Assembly: GCA_039707655.1 (NCBI GenBank)
Contig: CM077667.1
Span: 62,339,628 to 62,403,627, forward strand
DNA length: 64,000 bases
Direction of reading: 5' to 3'
Source: Elymus sibiricus
Lineage: Eukaryota; Streptophyta; Magnoliopsida; Poales; Poaceae
Part shown: positions 10,025-23,000 of the stretch, piece by piece
How the letters are laid out: each line of letters opens with the position of its first letter
How positions within the stretch are numbered: the first letter of the stretch is position 1
Translations under genes and position numbers: made by a program
The notes under the pieces: generated by a model
Database searches by the model: none
Told to the model about the DNA's origin: nothing
The model's input: the letters and a program-made list of their open reading frames with translations, nothing else

Positions 10025-13000
10025 TTGAATCAATTAAGTCTTAATTATAGCCATGAGTTGTTAGGATTAATTCCCAGATCAATCAATTCTTGAGGCTATA
10101 AGCTTCTGTGATCATCATTATGATCACTAAGTTGTCTTTCGACTAAGTAGTCTCCAATTAAGATGGAACCAAAGGGAAATTTTGGTTGGAGACTTAATGT
10201 TATTTTGGGATAAGTTGTGGCACGTGAATTCATTCTGACCAAAGTTGATTGGATACATGGGCCATTCCCTAAAGATTAATGTTTGTACGAGGAATTATGT
10301 TTTGCATGATCACTATAAAAGTTTGTGATCATACACTTATTATCCCTATTGCTAATGTTTACAATTCAGTCATAATATTTTCGGCTGATCTAATGTTTCT
10401 GATAAATAATGATTTAAGTTTATGAATATATATCATTGTTTCATGAGGCCATGCATAATGAAAAATTTAATGAGCTCCCATTAAAGAAATTTTGACTACT
10501 AAGGTGTTGACAAGAATTCAATAAATTTCTTGTCTATTAATATCAGTTGGGAGCAAAACCCAGTAAAAATCAAGGGGAATATGCCAGTAAGGACCTGGGG
10601 GAGTAATTCCCTAGTTCATTATAAGAAAATTATTTCTGGCATTAAATGAAGTAGCTTTAATGGCTTCTTAAAATCTTATGAGATCATATTGATTATCAGA
10701 ATACTTAAAATTTAAGATTTGGGATATGTTGTTTTATGGAACTTTTGAGTTCACTTTATTATGTTATTTACTATAAAGTGCATAAAGTGGACTGAAATTA
10801 AGCCCAAAGAAATCTGTATCCATAAGAAAATAGGATACTGTAAGTATGATGTTATTATGGCCTCATGGACAAAGATTGTTTTGAGGAAAAAATTTAAAGT
10901 TGGACTGGAGGCTAATGTTAAGGCTAATGGAATTTTCTGTTAGCACACAATGAAGTCATGTATCCTCCATTCCTATAATGTGATTTATGTTATTAACTTT
11001 ATGGACTTCTCTTCTAAAAGTGGAATATTTATTATGGAAGTTCGTCAAAATGTTGAGCAATAGCTCCGTCCACATTTCGAGGGGGAGCAGTTGAACTTCC
11101 AGGTAAGTTTTGTCTCACTTTTAAGAATTTTGTGGTTATATGATGATTCTCATGTCTTGAAGAAATTCAAGGTAAATTTAAATTAAATAAAAATCTGTGC
11201 ATTTATTAAAATACCACTTCTAGTCAAACTTTCTTAAGTTTTCATTTTTTGAGTTTCCATCCCTTAAAGGTATTATTATTATTATTACCCCAGTGCATGA
11301 TGATTATGGTGATAATGACAATTAAATTGTCCTTTTAATGTTAATACCATATGATTAGCCATTATGTTCCTTCTAATGTTTATGTCATATTGAGTGACAA
11401 ATCTTGTATACATTTTTTCTCCTAAGCGAGATAAAAGATTTAATTATGCTCTCCATAATGATCCTCCTAAAACACTAAAGGAGGATAATGAAAATTATGA
11501 TACTCTGAAATAGAGTATGATGTTGAAAAACTAAAGGGAGAGCAGTTAAATCATAAGGGCTTTATGGCAATTAAAGAGCTCCATAATTGGATACCATTAA
11601 AGGAGCTATTCCCAACTCCACAACCTAGGTAATCCTTGGCAAAGTTTCTCTTAAGTTCCAAGCAACACGTCTTGTTAAAAGACTTATTGGAAAATATTTA
11701 ATGTGACTGGGAGTTTGAGGGAATAAATTATGAAAAGGTGATGTGTGATCACCATTTTAGAGATAGAAATTTCATAAAGTTTTTTCCTTTTTACATAATA
11801 AGGAATCACTCATAATGATTAACTAATTTTGAGGTAATGAATATTTGACCATGGTATAATGCTCAATAAGAAATAATGTTAATGAGGAATTTATGATTGG
11901 TCAACGTTATGTTGACAATAAGCGATGGGGATATTGCATAAGTCCTGAGGCCTTATCCTCGGGATACTAAGTTAATCTTGGTGATGTTCTTTATGTTTTA
12001 AAAAATTCACTAAGATTGGTCCATAAAGGGGAGTATTACGTTCATTATAAAGGTTTATGTTTGCTCCCTAAAGGGCGATAAGTTTTTCTCATGTTGTTGC
12101 TAATGCTTAAGTTATTATGCACCCTTTAAGTTTATGGGACCGGGATAGCTGGCAGACATAAGTCCAGGACTGGACCCCTGGAAAATTATTAAGAAAAGCT
12201 TTGCCTTGTTGGCATAAGCACTAAAGCGATGATGTGTTGTATATCACACTAAGGGATTGCATGCTCATGTTTAAATATATACGGTAACCATCAAGTTGTG
12301 GACCACTAAGGTATTTGGCAAGGTGTGAATTTACGAAAATACTATCCACAAAAGTTTCACCCTTGCGGGGGAGCCATATTGTGGAGTGGTTTTACCCGAT
12401 TTTCTTAAGGCATCGTCTAGGATGCAAACTAAAGTTGTGGCATGCTCTTAATTCCCTAAGTACTTAAGATATGGATTCATGTCCCTGATCCATATAAATT
12501 CAAGAATAAGGAATCTCATTAAAGAAATTTATCCCGGAATACATTATGTAAGAGTGCAGATTATTCAAGTAACATGTCAAAAGGTACCTGTCAGACCTAT
12601 GACATTGTGAAAGATTAATTCCAGAATCAAACATATTCAAGGCCTTGATGAATTAAGTTTTAAGGCTCAACAAGACATAAGTGTTGAGCATTATATAAGA
12701 TTAATGTCTTGATGCTTAAGTGTTACGCTAAAGATATTAAAGCTAAGTATTATATTTAAAGAGGCTTGCCTTCTAATGTTGCCGTCATAAAGACTAAATG
12801 GCAGCCTGTTATTAAGGGACAAATTATGATTCTGGAAACAAAACATATTTCTCTTCTTTTCAAAGGCGCGCGCATAAGGATATGCACAAGAATATATGAA
12901 GAGAAACTGCACTCTTGGGACCATTGCAACACCATCTCCCCACAAACCTAAGGCGGGTTTGTTCCTTCGATGGAATGATGTACTGTGGTCAATTAGATCA

Positions 13001-13240
13001 ACGGTACTTAATTGACGATTGTATTTTATTGGCTCTGTATAAGTTTCAACAAAGGGATGAGCTCATAAGTTTTCAAATAAGAATTAAGATTATGGAGCTC
13101 CTAAGCTAAAGAAGTTCCATTTCAAGATAAGATGGCATATTGTAGTAACTGGGTTCTACGGTATCTACTGACCGTTGCGATCCTTTTATCTCGTATGCCA
13201 TTTTGTTAAGAAATGGGCTTATAAGTTTAGCCTTACGATC

Positions 13241-13251
13241 AAGGGGGAGAA
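13241..13251 (+). promoter_or_regulatory. Polypurine tract of the non-coding element
   Basis: AAGGGGGAGAA directly before the 3' LTR start TGTTGGAT, the position of a plus-strand primer. Confidence 0.75.
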
Positions 13252-13748
13252 TGTTGGATAATTTTTTGATCTAGGCTAAACCTAGGTCAATTAAGGTAGA
13301 TAATTAAAGCTGCTATAGTGCAGCAACAGTGTTGCAACAGTAGTGCAACAGTATGACAGTTTGCCCTGATTGGGGGCGCACACACATATCATCTGACAGG
13401 TGGGCCCCCTGTGGCACTGTGCTTATAAATTATATAAGAGGAGAAGTCCCTATGGGACACTAAGAGGTACCCTGTGCATATGCATATCTCCTCCACGACT
13501 GCCCAATCAAGCCAGCACAGCCAGCCATGGGAAGGGCTTTCCAGCTCCTTCCACAAGCTCTAGCAGCAACCAGGAAGGAGAATAAGATCAAGGGCTTCAT
13601 GTATGATCCAGCTCTACCATCATCTCCAGCAAATACAAGATTACTATGTTGACATATTTATTACTCAAGGTGTGTTTGTTCTAATTCATGTTAGTTGTGG
13701 TTCAAATCTTGTGCAAGATGATCCCGAGATCATCTGTGATATCTATCA
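13252..13748 (+). repeat. 3' LTR of the non-coding element, unit 1
   Basis: 497 bp. It differs from its duplicate at 36773-37270 by an extra C in a C-run there and very little else. Confidence 0.85.
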
Positions 13749-13753
13749 ATCCT

Positions 13754-14343
13754 GAGGCCCACTCGAACGCGGCCGATTAAGTCAGCCGATGCCGCCGTCC
13801 GCTACTACTTTGCTCTCAACTTACAGCGCTTCTGTGTTCAAGAGAGTTTGTTCCAAAGATAAAGTACATATACATAGAAGCATCCCGTCTTCAAAACAGT
13901 TGTTGAAAGGTACCGTAAGTATGAAACAACAATTGCTGATTCTCTCAACTCTTTTAACACCTTAATTACCATACATATGATCTTCTTGGAAAGAAAACAA
14001 TCTTACAGGCACAAGATACAACTCAAAGTTAAAGTATGACAGAATTACTATATACTGTCTGTTTGTACATATAGACATATTTATTTTCCACTAAACAATG
14101 CGTCTGCAGAGATGAGATGCTGCTCAAAGGGCCCATCTCGTATAAATGATGAATGAGCAGCCTTGCAATCCCAGAAGGAACGCGTGAACTTTTGATGTTG
14201 TTGCACGCTGAGAGACGTTTTTATTTTCTTTATTCATGAAGACTTCAGCTGCTGAAAGACAGCAAAGCTGACCGTTGGGGAGGGACTATGAGGAATAGTG
14301 TCAACAACGGCGGTAGCCGTTGAGGTGTCAAGATGGCTATTAC
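13754..14343. repeat. Small tandem duplication, copy A, right part
   Basis: From GAGGCCCACTCGAACGC to GGCTATTACC this matches 14918-15498 with moderate divergence. It continues copy A after the LTR insertion. The next 430 bp (14344-14774) is AT-rich, starts with repeated TCTATA words and has no match in copy B; I could not assign it. Confidence 0.85.
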
Positions 14344-14774
14344 CTATCTATATCTATATCTATACTTATACTAATTAGGCATTCTCATAAAATTCCCATG
14401 TTAATTAAAAATTACTGGTCGTTAATCTGATGGGACAGAGTTATAACGGTGGAGATCCACCCATATTATCCTTGCAATCTAAGAAAAATGTGTTACAAAG
14501 TTTGTAAAATAAACCAGTTGATTTTTTTTGTTTTTACGTGACCATGCTACAAAGTTTTATTCATGTCGTTGTGGATTTCACAGCAAAAAAATCCCACGCT
14601 GTTCTAGAAAAAAAAACCCTACAACGTTAGATAACAGATCGTGAGAAATAGAGTCCTCCAATATGTCTCTTTCTTCCCTAAACAAAGCGTCTCTTTCTTC
14701 ATGTTGTTCGCATGAAGATGATTGGGTCTGTCTAGGGCACATCTAGATGTGACTTAAGTATTGCACATCTAAAT

Positions 14775-15498
14775 TTTTTGCACCGCTTGGACCATAGTAT
14801 GTTTCTTACCTTAACAAGTAAATCAAAGTCTGACTAAACCCAAAGTTTGGGTTAGAACATCTATGCTTAGTATTCAAAATCCGTATATGAGGAAAATGGT
14901 GGCGTGTGTGGGATCCCGAGGCCCACTCGAACGCGCCCGATTAAGTCAGCCGGTGCCGCCGTCCGCTAATACTTTGCTCTCAACTTACAGCGTTTATGTG
15001 TTCAAGAGGGGAAGTACTACACAGACATAGAAGTATCCCGTCTTCAAAATGGTTGTTGAAAGGTACCGTAAGTATGAAACGACAATTGCTGATTCTCTCA
15101 ACTCTTTAACACCTTAATTGCCATACATATGATCTTCTTGGAAAGAAAACACTCTTACAGGCACAAGATACAGCTCAAAGTTAAAATATGACAGAATTAC
15201 TATATATTGCCTGTTTGTACATATAGACATATTTATTTTAAACAAAACAATGCGTCTGCAGAGATGAGTGCTACTCAAAGGGCCCATCTCGTATAAATGA
15301 TGAATGAGCAGGCTTGCAATCCCAGGAGGAATGCGTGAACTTTTGACGTTGTGGCACGCTGAAGAGACGTTTTTATTTTCTTTATTCACGAAGACTTCAG
15401 CTGCTGAAAGACAGCAAAGCTGACCGTTGGGGAGGGACTGTGAGGAGTAGTGTCAATAACCGCGGCTGAGCCGTTGAGGTGCCAAGATGTCTATTACC
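14775..15498. repeat. Small tandem duplication, copy B (empty-site copy)
   Basis: Continuous version of copy A. GTGGGATCCCGAGGCCCACT at about 14909-14928 is the uninterrupted target of the LTR element. The copies differ by many substitutions, so this duplication is older than the LTR insertion and much older than the 23.5-kb one. Confidence 0.85.
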
Positions 15499-16645
15499 AA
15501 CTAATAAAGTATGAAATGTTTCTGTCAATTCGTCATACGTTTTACAAAAAGGTGTTTAATTTTTCTTTAAATAATCCGCAGTCCAATATTAAGTGCCTTT
15601 TTTTGTTGGGCTTTGGCCCAACAGCAGTAGCCACTATCTCGCGCTCCTGAACGCTGGTTAGTATCCCGCGTATATCATGTTTGCTCTGTTTTCGGCGCGT
15701 TTAGGTCTCTAGCCTTTCATTATTTACAAAAAATATGTTAAATATGATCATGCTATAACTTTACAACCGTAAGTCAGATTAAAATAATTTTTATATGTAA
15801 TTGATCAGAAAAATGTATAGTTTCCAACCGTGCTATTATTTATTCCTGTTAACCACTTTAAGTTTCTATTTAGTGCATACCTTAAATAACCTAATTAATT
15901 GCAATGGTGTATTTTAGGAAATGCTAACAGAAAATATAAATTTTATTATTAATGATCGGTTTCCATGGACATATAGTAGTAATAAAGAAAGTAGACAATA
16001 AAGGGCGTGAGGATAAAAAAAGAACGGAAGATTCTAAAAAATGAAGGAGAGAATAACGAAAAGGAATTGGTATTAAAATCAAGGGCGTGACATGCATGCA
16101 ATGCAAGAATGAAAATAAATTAATACTGAGGGACGAGGAAGGGGCACACATATATGTGTTGTTGTGCAATATGTGACCGTTATGTGCAACAAAAATAACG
16201 CATCCAGGAAGGTGAGAGGAGCTTTGTGAGTGTCGAGTTGCATGCAACGAACTAGGATCGTTTTGCTCAGACGTAGACATTTTTTTGTTAATCTTCAAGC
16301 GTATGCATATGCAGAGATGACCTAAAACGCATTTAATAGAATCCTTTTATTGATATTTTGCTCACGACTTGGTGTAAATTTGAAACATTGCATCAACTTA
16401 AAAATAATGCCTTGGTACGGAAAAATTGAAAATTAGGCTCATTAAGATCAGAATCGCAATAACAAAAATATTGTCTGTGTAGCATGCTTCTTAATGTATC
16501 ATCAATATGAACTTCTGCTAGACCACATTGTGCGCCTCTCTGCCGTGGACGGACACAATTCGAATGTTGTTGGGCTGTGCTGACGAATATTTCACTAATC
16601 ACATAAATTTTCTCTCCTGTTGCAACGCACGGGCATATGTGCTAG
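15490..16645 (+). mobile_element. Probable non-autonomous Helitron
   Basis: The right end reads GTTGCAACGCACGGGCATAT then GTGCTAG (16619-16645), followed by T. This is the classic grass Helitron 3' terminus: a GCAC/GTGC hairpin, a CTAG end, insertion before T. The left end is tentative: TCTATTACCAACTAATAAAG at 15490 starts with TC and has the ACTAATAAAG wording seen at Helitron 5' ends, but the preceding base is G rather than A and part of the word is shared with the tandem repeat. The interior is non-coding; open frames of 66-124 codons show no domain. Confidence 0.5.
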
Positions 16646-17276
16646 TATGAACTTGTGTAAATAAATTTCCTTCCAATTTTATGAAAAGACATGCAAGGCT
16701 CTTAAATGTTTTTATTTTTCTAAAAAGAGTAAGGGTGTCCATTTTGTATGCCCAATTATATACTGGAACGTTCTTGCAAAAAATAATAAAATTGAATTCA
16801 TTGTGCATGATCACACAAGCAGGGCAAATAACAAGGAAATTACAGGTACTGCTTGTTGTGCCACAAAGTTCTTGCTTGCAAAACACAAATAGAGAGCTAG
16901 CAACACATATGTTTATCTAACTTAAAACGTCAAAATGATATCATTCGCCCACGGGGGATCTAGAAAGAGAGCCATGACGATGAGATTGAACTAGGCTTCA
17001 TTCTACATTTTGTTCTTGTAAAAGGATTTTCTTCAATTGCCAATTTGAACCAACAAGAAATCTTCCGTGCTGATGCATCCTATATTGCAAATATCAAAAC
17101 CCAAGGATTTTCAAGAAACCGAGAAATGAAAAAGACTGGCCATGAAGAAGATCGACACACTAAATGCTTTGGGTGCGCAAGGGTGCCATGTGAACTCGTG
17201 TAACTTCTCTAATAACCTACATGTATTGAACCTAGACCTGTAAATTTGAGCCCAAAACATATTTTTCTAATGATAC
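16646..17276. repeat. Unclassified dispersed repeat, left member
   Basis: About 16893-17276 (from GAGAGCTAGCAACACATATG) is a diverged match to 32397-32815 in the same orientation, sharing CATATGTTTATCTAACT, TTTTCTTCAA and CCATGAAGAAG blocks. No terminal repeats seen. The preceding 16646-16892 is AT-rich and unassigned. Confidence 0.5.
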
Positions 17277-17470
17277 TGAAAGGACGTGGATGTCGCCTAG
17301 AGGGGGAGGGGGTGAATAGGCGCTTTAAAATAATTACGGTTTAGGCTTGAATAAATGCAGAATAAAACTAGCGTTTAATTAGTCAAGCACAAAACCTAAA
17401 ACAACTAGGCTCACCTATGTGCACCAACAACTTATGCTAAGCAAGATAAACAACTAAGTGATAGCAAGAT
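17277..17470 (-). repeat. Host LTR (truncated), left part
   Basis: Starts TGAAAGGACGTGGATGTCGCC and matches the outer end of the inserted element's LTRs with divergence (AATAAATGCAGAATAAAACT against AACAAAGGCGGAATAAAACT). It is broken at GCAAGAT by the insertion and resumes at 28595. The element orientation is minus, so this is the LTR's 3' end. Confidence 0.8.
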
Positions 17471-18506
17471 TGAAAGATCGTGGATGTCGCCTAGAGGGGG
17501 GGGGGGGTGAATAGGCGCTTTAAAAACAATTACGGTTTAGGCTTGAACAAAGGCGGAATAAAACTAACGTTTACTTTGACAAGCACAAAACCTAAATACA
17601 CTAGGCTCACCTATGTGCACCAACAACTTGTGCTAAGCAAGATATATGACTTCAAGCTCGAAGGCTATCACAAAGTAAGTGCATAAGTAAAGGGCTCGGG
17701 TAAGAGATAACCGAGGGACGCGGAGACGACGATGTATCCCGAAGTTCACACCCTTGCGGATGCTAATCTCCGTTAGAGCGGTGTGGAGGCACAATGCTCC
17801 CCAACAATGCCACTAGGGCCACCGTATTCTCTTCACGCCCTCGCACAATGCAAGGTGCCGTGATTCCACTAAGGGACCCTTGAGGGCGGTCACCGAACCC
17901 GTACAAATGGCAACCCTTGAGGGCGGTCACCGGTACCCATCAAATTGCTCGGGGCGATCTCCACAACCTAATTGGAGACCCCGACGCTTGCCCGGAGCTT
18001 TACACCACAATGATTGAGCTCCGAGGCACCACCAACCGTCTAGGGCGCCCAAGCACCCAAGAGGAACAAGCTCAAGGGTACCAAGTACCCAAGAGTAACA
18101 AGCTCTAGGGTGCTCAAACACCCAAGAGTAATAAGCTTCTCAACTTTTTCACCACCACGAATCACCGTGGAGAACTCAAACCGATGCAACTAATGCAATG
18201 GCAAGAACACACCAAGTGCTCAAGTCCCTCTCCCTCAAATCCCACCAAAGCAACAAAAGCTATGGAGGAAAGTGAGAGGAAGAACAAGGAGAACACCAAG
18301 AACTCCAAGATCTAGATCCACAAGGTTCCCCTCACATAAAGGAGAAAGTGATTGGTGGAAAGGTGGATCTAGATCTCCTCTCCCTTTTCCCTCAAGAACT
18401 AGCAAGAATCATTGGAGGGATTGAGAGTTAGGCAAGCTCAAGAAGGTCAACAATGGGGGGCAAACACGAGCTAAAGAGATAACAACCATTGGGGAAGAAG
18501 ACCCCC

Positions 18507-18514
18507 TTAAATAG
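18507..18514 (-). promoter_or_regulatory. Putative LTR TATA box
   Basis: Minus strand CTATTTAA inside a GC-rich context (GGGGGCTATTTAAGGGGG). It lies 41 bp downstream, in element orientation, of the palindrome cluster. This marks the likely U3/R border of the 3' LTR. Confidence 0.5.
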
Positions 18515-18555
18515 CCCCCACAAAATCGAACCGTTACCTGTGCAGGACGCGCTCA

Positions 18556-18803
18556 AGCGGTACTACCGCTCGGGGGAGCGGTACTACCGCTTAGAGCGGT
18601 AGTTCCAGCCGCGAGAACGAAAGAACTGGAGCGGTAGTGCCGCTCGAAGCGGTACTACCGTCCATCCAAGCGGTACTACCGCTAAAGCAAATTGAGCAAC
18701 CGAACCTTGCACGCAGCCTCAAACTTAAGCGGTACTAGAGGCGGTAGTAGCGAGCGGAAGTACCGCTTAAGCGGTACTACCTCTCTACTACCGCTCATTA
18801 AAA
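18556..18803. repeat. Cluster of AGCGGTACTACCGCT near-palindromes in 3' LTR, unit 1
   Basis: Exact copies at 18556-18570 and 18577-18591. More or less altered copies follow through 18803 (AGCGGTAGTGCCGCT, AGCGGTACTACCGTC, GGCGGTAGTAGCG, GCGGAAGTACCGCTT and others). Each unit is its own reverse complement except for the central base. Position just upstream of the TATA-like box suggests a promoter role; that is inference. Confidence 0.8.
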
Positions 18804-20065
18804 ACAGGCAGAGACACCCAAACGAAAACGATCATAGCTCGAGCATCCGAACTCCGTTTTCGATGATCTTGGGCTTGTTTTGAAGCTAACAACAAGAACT
18901 AAATCTTCATGCAGAGAAACACCAGAAAATAACAAAGGAGGATAAATCCAAATTGGGAAAGGTTAGACCTCTCAAAAAAAGAATAACCGGCAAAACCTCC
19001 AATATCAAAAACGCAATAAGTTTTTCATACGGAATCCGTTTTTGATGAACTTGAGCTTGTATTGAAGATCATGACAAGCTCTAAAACTCCACATAGAGAA
19101 AAGCCAAATAAGAACCAATAAAGATGATGCGAAGGATGCAATGGTTTGAGCTCTCTACGAATGATACGATCAAGCTACTCACTCGAGAGCCCCCCTTGAT
19201 AGTACGGCTATCGATCCTATAACCCGGTCTCCCAACTAACATCATGAGACCGGTAAGATAGAAAACCTATCAAGGACAAACCTTTGCCTTGCGCATAATC
19301 CACTTGAGCTAGATGATGACGATCTTGACCTCCTCAAGTTGGACCACCTTTCTTGATAGCGCTGGCATGGTGAAGACTCATAGATTGCTCCCCCATACTC
19401 CACTATGGGTGAGCCACTCTTCGGCACATCTTCACAAGTCCATTGTCACCACAATGGACGGCAAGCTTCAAGCAGGTGATCTCTTCGTGATGCTCCACTT
19501 GAACTTGCACTGGGCAATCTTGATGACGATCACCACTTGATGTCATCCTCCATGGGTTAAAAGAGATCTTCCTCTTGACGCAAGCCCATGGAAACATACC
19601 TAACCCCACATAGAACTCTCGCATAGAACATGGGTTAGTACACAAAGCGTAATGGACAATGCTTACCATACCGTGAGATCACTTGATCCCACTCGGTACA
19701 TCTTCTATGCTTTGTGTGTTGATCAACTTGAATCACTCTTCATATTTAGTCTTGATCAACCTTGAATCTTTCCAACTCTCTTCATTAGGATGATGTCTTG
19801 AAGGTACACATGAATGTTCACACAATTTTCTTCTTCAAGACATGCTTGCAATAGGCTCAACACACACATGACCAATCTTTGGATAAATCCTTGAATAGTA
19901 CCTTGGTCAACACATATTCTTCTTCAAATCACCTTGAGACCAACAAATGGTCTACAAGCAAAGCCTATGGACAAACCCTTCAAATATAACTCAAGGCAAC
20001 CATTAGTCCATAGAGATTGTCATCAGTTACCAAAACCAAACATGGGGGCAGCACATGTTCTTTCA

Positions 20066-20079
20066 ATCTCCCCCATTTT
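20066..20079 (-). promoter_or_regulatory. Polypurine tract of the gag-only element
   Basis: Minus strand AAAATGGGGGAGAT directly before the 3' LTR start TGAAAGAACATG. Confidence 0.8.
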
Positions 20080-23000
20080 GGTAATTGATGACAATCACTT
20101 TCAAGAGAGTTTATATAAGGAATTAAGCATCACCATGCAAGGCAACAACTAATAATGTAAGAGCATGTGATGCAAATGCTTAGGAACAAAACCAAAGCAT
20201 GAAGAAATAACTCTCTAAACTTCTCCACAAAACTCTCTAAACTTCTCCCCCATTGGCATCGATTGCCAAAATGGGCGAAAAGCTTAGAAGGCCAACATAA
20301 TATGTGTTCCTCCATAAATTGTGTATTTCTCAAACTATGAGTGGAATACAATACACATATCCAAGGAAACGCAAAAGGAGGAAGACAAACTCTATTGAGG
20401 ATCCAAAGATTGCAAAAGGAATGATATGATACAAAGACATACCAAGAGAGAAGCAAGCAATCTAAGGAGCTTAGAAGGCCACACGAATAATCTAAGGATA
20501 CCAATTGAACCAATCAATCAAAAGATCCGACGAGCCACACGAATAAAAGATATTATGATATGAGCATAGGAGTGTTCTAAAGAACATAGAGAAGCTCCCC
20601 ATGATTTGTGCATTATTTAGTTTTGTATTTGGATACAACGTGCACAAAATAGGATCATCACTCCCCCAAAATCAATAGAAACTCACAACAAGTGCAAGTG
20701 AGTATATAGGAAACTAGGCCTAGCACTTGCAACAAACACAAGATTGAGCAATATGAAAGAGAGGCAACTTAGGAATAGGCTCAACCAAAAAGATGTGTGT
20801 GAGTCATGGCAAAGCACTTGAGAAGACTAATATAAGTATGAGCATTAAGCATCAATAGTCTTGAATAAACGATATACAAGGTGCAAGACACGTCCTTCCC
20901 ACACACAACAAGCAAATGGGTTCACAGGCTCACTGAAAAGCAAAATAACAACAAAGCTTGTGATAACCCATGGCGAAGATAGAGAATGATCGCTTTGTCA
21001 AGAGGAGGGATACCAATTGACATGGCGAAAGCCTTGTCAAGACAAGCATGAGGAAAACAATCTTCACCACAAATGAGTGCATCAAGATGCAACGAAATAA
21101 GATCCGCACTCACGACAAACGATTTCATGGAGCCACCAAAGAAATAATACAAGAAAGACAAGGTGGTCATGAAAGAAAGGATATCATCTAGAGATGTAAT
21201 TTCTCTCAAGTGTATAAGGTTCTAGGTAGGTAAAAATCATGTTGATATCAATCCACAAAGAAGGATATACACACGAAATAGTTACAGCATGAAGGAACAA
21301 GATATCCAAAAGGAAGTCATAAATATACCAATAAGATCTTTGCTTGAAAGCATAGCACATGGCTTAATATTGTCTTATTGTATATCAATGAACTCCAACT
21401 ACACAAACATCAAAGACATCACAACTCGTACCAAGATATCATTGTTGGGATGCTTTGAGAAAGGAAGCAAGTATCACAAGAACGAATCAAGAAATTCATG
21501 CCATGATGCAACCTACACAAGGTTGAATGCAAGAAATGTATGCATGAAGTTGATACTTGTTACCGAGATAGCATTGGAATGATGTAGTAGATACCGATTG
21601 AATGTAGTAGATTGTAGTTCATTGATCATCCTAGCTTGACTCCAATAAGCACATGGCGACAACACCTTCCTTGTGAATGAGACAAGCCTCCAATGCATCT
21701 CCAATGTTCCTAGAACAACATTCACGAAAAAAATGGTTCCCAACCTTATTGGGTCCCAAGAGTTAGTGAAACAACAATACATAGGACAAACTCCACAAAA
21801 ATATGTGCATATAGATATGAAATTGAATTTCATGCACATCTTAGCCAATAAGAGACTTGATGGAGTTTCCCCCATATATTGGGTCAAAGAAAGAAAGCAA
21901 GCCAAAGGAAAGACATAACGTAAATATGCATGCACAAGACTTTCAAGGACCAAAGGGAGATACAATTTGGACAAAACATCAAGTAAACCAAGAATGCAAC
22001 CAAAAGATTAACACGACATAAGGTTGTCCAAATTATATCAAAGAACCAACTCAACTCATGATTTAAGACAATTAGAGATCAACACATGAGAAGAGATGCC
22101 AATTGAAACCAAACCAAATCAACACATGATTTGATAAGATACCAATTGAAAAGATACCAAGTGAAAATAAGATACCAAATGAAGAAATAATCACTTGAAG
22201 GATACCAAATAAAAGATACAACAAGGAATGAGATACCAAAGAAACACAACAATTGAAAGATATCAAATAAAGAGATATCAAACTCCCAGAAGAGAGCAAG
22301 GTTCCAACAAAACAAACCAAACACTCTACAAATTTCATGATGGCACAAAGCACCAAAAGGAAAAAGTTTGCCTTCCAACAGCCCGGACAGGATAGGGATT
22401 AAATACCAATTGAAAAGATCATAAAGAAAATAGCATTCTAAAGAAAATAGGACAGCTCCCCCAAGATTTATGCATTATTTAGGATTTTGCATTTGAATAC
22501 AAAATGCACAAGATGGGATCACTACTTTCACTATATCTATAGAAACACTAAACATGTTCAAGACAATCAAAAGATCCACAAGAGGCAACGAAGACAACAG
22601 GAGTAAAACACACCACAAATCCTTGGCAATAAATACGGCAACTAAAACCAAAAGCCAATGTAAAGATGATCAACAATTTCTACCACATACTAGAATACCA
22701 ATTGTCAAGAGACAAGAAGTATTTGGAATTACTTCCCGGTGGTAGATTGCAAAGGTATCCAAGATCATCTTCACACCAAACAACCTAAGCATGTGACAGA
22801 AGATAAGAATTAAGCACAATGCTTAGATAGAGATTCTTGATAGCTTCAAGTAGGCAAACAATCATGCAAGCAATGATTAGAAAAACTTGAAGCACACGGT
22901 TCCCAAATAGGATATAAAAGTAAATATTGAAGGAAAGCCGTACCAAGAAAAATCTCACACAAACAAGATCCTAAAGATGAGCAATAACAGCATTTAAGCA

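Larger units (their letters stand above)
17471..20065 (-). repeat. 3' LTR of the gag-only element, unit 1
   Basis: 2595 bp. Contains a 12-base G-run at 17496, the GCGGTACTACCGC cluster at 18556-18803 and a minus-strand TATA-like box at 18507-18514. Open frames of 60-90 codons recur in every LTR copy only because the LTR does; none looks coding. Confidence 0.9.

Noticed and set aside
21513..21974. 153-codon minus-strand frame, repeated at 45030-45491
   Set aside because: Present in both units only because the whole block is duplicated; low-complexity hydrophobic text without Copia or Gypsy enzyme motifs.
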